Assembly (NCBI GenBank): GCA_965602225.1
Contig: CBFCYE010000045.1
Coordinates: 1-16,121 of the forward strand
Direction of reading: 5' to 3'
Origin: Tenderia sp965602225
GTDB taxonomy: Bacteria > Pseudomonadota > Gammaproteobacteria > Tenderiales > Tenderiaceae
DNA: 16,121 nt
Shown here: piece by piece, positions 14,043-16,121 of the stretch
Position numbering within the stretch: the first letter of the stretch is position 1
Layout: every line of letters begins with the position of its first letter
The notes under the pieces: generated by a model
The model's database searches: none
Seen by the model: only the letters and a program-made list of their open reading frames with translations
Told to the model about the DNA's origin: nothing
Position numbers and translations under genes: made by a program

Positions 14043-14745
14043 CATGCTCAATCGATATCACTTCAATCACACCTTCACCCCTCACCCGCCAATGGATATC
14101 AAGCTCATACAATCTGACGGCAAACTCTTTTTCAACCGAGCGTCCGACCAGATAGGCCGGCCGCGGATCCAAGCCCAGCACCTCGACGATTAACTGACGC
14201 AACTCCGGCCAGCGCTGAGAATGCTTCTCACATTGCGATTCAGCCTCAACCGAAAACACCACATCAAAGCTGGTAGCTGGTGCCTGCGGGGCATAATCGG
14301 CCCGGGCCTCAGGAATAGAATCCGAATAGGGCACGTATGGTTTGATATCCAACACAGGCGTGCCATCAACCAAATCAAGCCCCCGCAAGCGCAGCCGCAA
14401 GCCGCCCTTATCCTGCTCGATTCCTGCCACCTCAGCCACCGAGATCCCAACAGGGTTGGGGCGATGTGTGGATCGACTGGCGAAAACACCCACCTTTCGG
14501 TTACCACCCAAACGCGGTGGTCGGACACTCAAGCGCGCCGCTTGACCAAGGCAGTGGTGAAACACAAAGGTAATCCAGATATGAGAAAAGCCATCAAGTC
14601 CGCTAAAGGCCTCGGCGCGGTTATATGGAACAAACAGCTCTAGCCAAGCATTGGCAACACTGACCAAGCCCGGTTGACGCGGCACACCAAATTTGTCTTT
14701 AAAACAGGAGTGAATAACCCCGATAGGCTCGACTGAAAATCCCAT
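14020..14745 (-). CDS. trmO: tRNA (adenine(37)-N6)-methyltransferase
   Basis: TrmO (TsaA/YaeB) uses SAM to methylate t6A37 to m6t6A37 in threonine tRNAs reading ACY codons. The protein is 241 residues and follows the E. coli family from end to end. The N-terminal IGVIHSCFKDKFGVPRQPGL segment, VRPPRLGG, the VGVFASRSTHRPNPVG signature and the LDLVDGTPVLDIKPYVPYSDS segment of the beta-barrel SAM-binding fold are present, as is the C-terminal DPRPAY motif. The ATG at 14743-14745 gives MGFSVEPIGVIHS after a moderate CAGG ribosome site. It is on the same strand as fabA, 181 bp upstream of it. A strong terminator upstream separates it from the 33-codon gene, so it probably has its own promoter in the short gap at about 14746-14785. 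Confidence 0.95.
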   Translation of the reverse strand: MGFSVEPIGVIHSCFKDKFGVPRQPGLVSVANAWLELFVPYNRAEAFSGLDGFSHIWITFVFHHCLGQAARLSVRPPRLGGNRKVGVFASRSTHRPNPVGISVAEVAGIEQDKGGLRLRLRGLDLVDGTPVLDIKPYVPYSDSIPEARADYAPQAPATSFDVVFSVEAESQCEKHSQRWPELRQLIVEVLGLDPRPAYLVGRSVEKEFAVRLYELDIHWRVRGEGVIEVISIEHDDKCVFD

Positions 14746-14781
14746 AACGACCTGATTCTTAAACCAATGCCAACCCTAGCA

Positions 14782-14810
14782 TAAAAAAAGGGCCGCAAGC
14801 TGCGACCCTT
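14782..14810 (-). terminator. Strong intrinsic terminator
   Basis: On the minus strand, AAGGGTCGCA and TGCGGCCCTT pair through ten positions (one G-U) around a three-base loop at 14788-14810, followed by seven T (14783-14789, the first two overlapping the stem). It is correctly oriented to end transcription from the 33-codon gene, before trmO. Confidence 0.88.
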
Positions 14811-14862
14811 ATAAAAGTCAGCATTACCAAACTGGCAAGGCTGTTATTTCAACATTAAATAT

Positions 14863-14886
14863 AAAAAAAACGTCTAACAAGACATT
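14863..14886 (-). terminator. First of two tandem terminators, starting in a stop codon
   Basis: On the minus strand, AATGTCT and AGACGTT pair (seven positions, one G-U) around the loop TGTT, followed by a run of T. The first stem base is the second base of the TAA stop of the 33-codon gene. The stem is weaker than that of the second terminator 53 bases further on. Confidence 0.65.
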
Positions 14887-14986
14887 AAAACAACGCGTTG
14901 GCGACAAACCAAAGCACCAGAACAATCAGCCCTGAACCGACAACGATGACTAAATCATCATCTGCGGCGCCACGTAGTTCAGACAT
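14885..14986 (-). CDS. 33-residue single-pass membrane protein, unknown function
   Basis: This short gene runs from the ATG at 14984-14986 to the TAA at 14885-14887. The product starts MSELRGAADDD and then has one uninterrupted hydrophobic helix (about residues 12-32, LVIVVGSGLIVLVLWFV and on) ending ANALF. A near-perfect Shine-Dalgarno sequence, AGGAGGA at 14991-14997, stands five bases before the start. Two intrinsic terminators follow directly and a candidate promoter precedes it, so it looks like a complete monocistronic unit. The acidic triplet just before the helix, and no basic residues at its end, leave topology open; Arg5 weakly favours N-terminus inside. I recognise no family. It could be an accessory subunit or regulator of a membrane complex, but nothing nearby identifies a partner. 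A structural RNA is the main alternative. Confidence 0.75.
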   Translation of the reverse strand: MSELRGAADDDLVIVVGSGLIVLVLWFVANALF

Positions 14987-15060
14987 AATTTCCTCCTGAG
15001 TTACAGCAATTCATCAATAAAAATCTGCCCCCTAGGCATAAACCTGCAACACCCGCAATT

Positions 15061-15088
15061 ACCATAGTAAATATATGCAGTATTTCAA
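15061..15088 (-). promoter_or_regulatory. Candidate promoter of the 33-codon gene
   Basis: On the minus strand, TTGAAA (15083-15088) and TATGGT (15061-15066) are 16 bases apart, in the gap between the 309-residue gene and the small gene. The implied leader is about 70 nt. It includes a small TGCC/GGCA hairpin followed by GATTTTTAT (15017-15038), which could end upstream transcription or attenuate this one. Confidence 0.45.
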
Positions 15089-15120
15089 GAACGGCTGCAC
15101 TCAATTTTTACGACTAAATA

Positions 15121-16050
15121 TCACTCAACATGTTTAGCATCCTGTATCTCAAGCTGACCTTGCAACTCATCGGCTGGCGCCAACTTTAATCCCAGCTTCC
15201 GAGCCACAACATTATTGACCTGCACGGAAAAATATCTGGGGTGATTTTTCTGGACACCCACACCACACTCTTCCACCCAGCAATTCACCAGCTCGGCCGC
15301 ATGCCGGCCAATTTGTTCTGGCGAGGAATACAAGGCCAACAAGGCTCCAGCTTTTACGTACGATTCAGAATAGGCAATCAATGGGGTTTTGCGGCGCAGG
15401 CTCGCCAACAACAATGACTGCACTGTGCGACGATTAAACAAAAAAGGATCGGGCAGGGCCAAGACCACATCGCTATCAACCACCAACTCATTCAAGATTT
15501 TCACCATACGCCGCCCTGACTGCAGACTGACATCATTTATCTGTATTTCATACTCAGAAGCGGCCTGCCTTAGGCCTTTTATATGTTTGGCAGAAACTTC
15601 ACCATGCAAGTAGCCCAGACTCTTGATTGAAGGAAATGCAATTCGGGCCAAATCAACAAACCGATAAGGCGGCTGGTCAATAAACAAAACCTGATGTCTT
15701 TCAATCAGAAGATTGTTTTCGCGCAACCATTGATAACTACTGAGCGGCAACATGGTGTAAATCACCCGGCTATCACCGATATTAAATGTCGCTACTTTTT
15801 TAGCCGCCTCGACACCTGCAGCGATGATGATATTACCGGAATCAGCCTGGGCAGCCGGCCGGTAATCAGACGCCAGAACAAACGCAACACCCTGCTCTAG
15901 ACTGACAGACGTAAGCCGCCCCTCAAAGCCCTGTTGAAAAGAACGGTAAAGGCCGGAGTCCTGACTAGCCAAAAGCAGCAGACGTGCGTCAGCATTGGCA
16001 CAAATACCCAGTACCAACAACACAGTCCAAACAGTGCTTCTCAGCAACAT
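15121..16050 (-). CDS. Secreted periplasmic-binding-type protein (ABC_sub_bind-like)
   Basis: The 309-residue protein has a signal peptide (about 1-22, ending CANADA) and then two alternating alpha/beta lobes typical of type I periplasmic-binding folds. The C-terminal part, with LLALYSSPEQIGRHAAELV and YFSVQVNNVVARKLGLKL, resembles the ABC_sub_bind family (PF04392), where a similar YSxxxxGRxAA helix and a late NxxxAxxLGL motif occur. Such proteins can serve transporters, or sit beside TonB-dependent receptors or sensor kinases, as ligand-binding partners. No permease or ATPase gene is visible, so its partner may lie beyond the right edge. Ligand is unknown. The ATG at 16048-16050 has a poor ribosome site (AAAG), but the signal peptide supports it. 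The 71 bases upstream to the window end contain stops in all minus-strand frames and no gene I can support. Confidence 0.8.
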   Translation of the reverse strand: MLLRSTVWTVLLVLGICANADARLLLLASQDSGLYRSFQQGFEGRLTSVSLEQGVAFVLASDYRPAAQADSGNIIIAAGVEAAKKVATFNIGDSRVIYTMLPLSSYQWLRENNLLIERHQVLFIDQPPYRFVDLARIAFPSIKSLGYLHGEVSAKHIKGLRQAASEYEIQINDVSLQSGRRMVKILNELVVDSDVVLALPDPFLFNRRTVQSLLLASLRRKTPLIAYSESYVKAGALLALYSSPEQIGRHAAELVNCWVEECGVGVQKNHPRYFSVQVNNVVARKLGLKLAPADELQGQLEIQDAKHVE

Positions 16051-16121
16051 CGCTTTATACGCGCCTATCCATTACTACACCGCCCCCACGGTTTCAGCCT
16101 TAATCAATCAAATTGAACCTT

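Noticed and set aside
13687..14193. Plus-strand ORF of 168 codons across the fabA leader
   Set aside because: Overlaps fabA and trmO ends antisense, has low-complexity sequence and no homology I recognise.

Overview
The window looks like a core chromosomal stretch of a gammaproteobacterium, possibly a marine or Cellvibrionales-like lineage (that lineage is an inference; no 16S or other marker is present). The basis is recA under a LexA box, a complete EF-P beta-lysylation set (efp, epmA, epmB), adjacent fabA-fabB, fused rlmKL, and trmO. I see no insertion sequence, phage gene, CRISPR array, tRNA or rRNA.

Layout from left to right. On the minus strand, recA is cut by the left edge, and upstream of it lie thpR and pncC, which overlap each other. 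psd (phosphatidylserine decarboxylase) reads plus, and a small PilZ protein converges on it with abutting stop codons. Next is the translation-elongation block: efp and epmA form a minus-strand pair, and epmB reads divergently from efp. Together they supply the substrate, the ligase and the lysine 2,3-aminomutase for beta-lysylation of EF-P Lys34.

The least ordinary part is 5956-9649. It is a two-gene minus-strand operon: a secreted, membrane-anchored VWA protein with an intact MIDAS, then a protein with one N-terminal membrane segment, a coiled coil and twelve tandem copies of a very acidic 15-residue repeat. The reading frames overlap by 14 nt. The repeat is a 45-bp minisatellite in the DNA with signs of recent expansion. 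I recognise no function for this pair, and it is the best candidate for an undescribed system here.

Right of it, all on minus, come rlmKL (23S rRNA methyltransferase), the fabA-fabB operon for unsaturated fatty acids, and trmO (tRNA m6t6A37 methyltransferase). The 375-bp stretch between trmO and the last gene contains a 33-codon membrane-protein gene with a strong Shine-Dalgarno sequence, a candidate promoter and two tandem intrinsic terminators. The last gene encodes a secreted periplasmic-binding-type protein resembling the ABC_sub_bind family (PF04392). The final 71 bases show no gene I can support.
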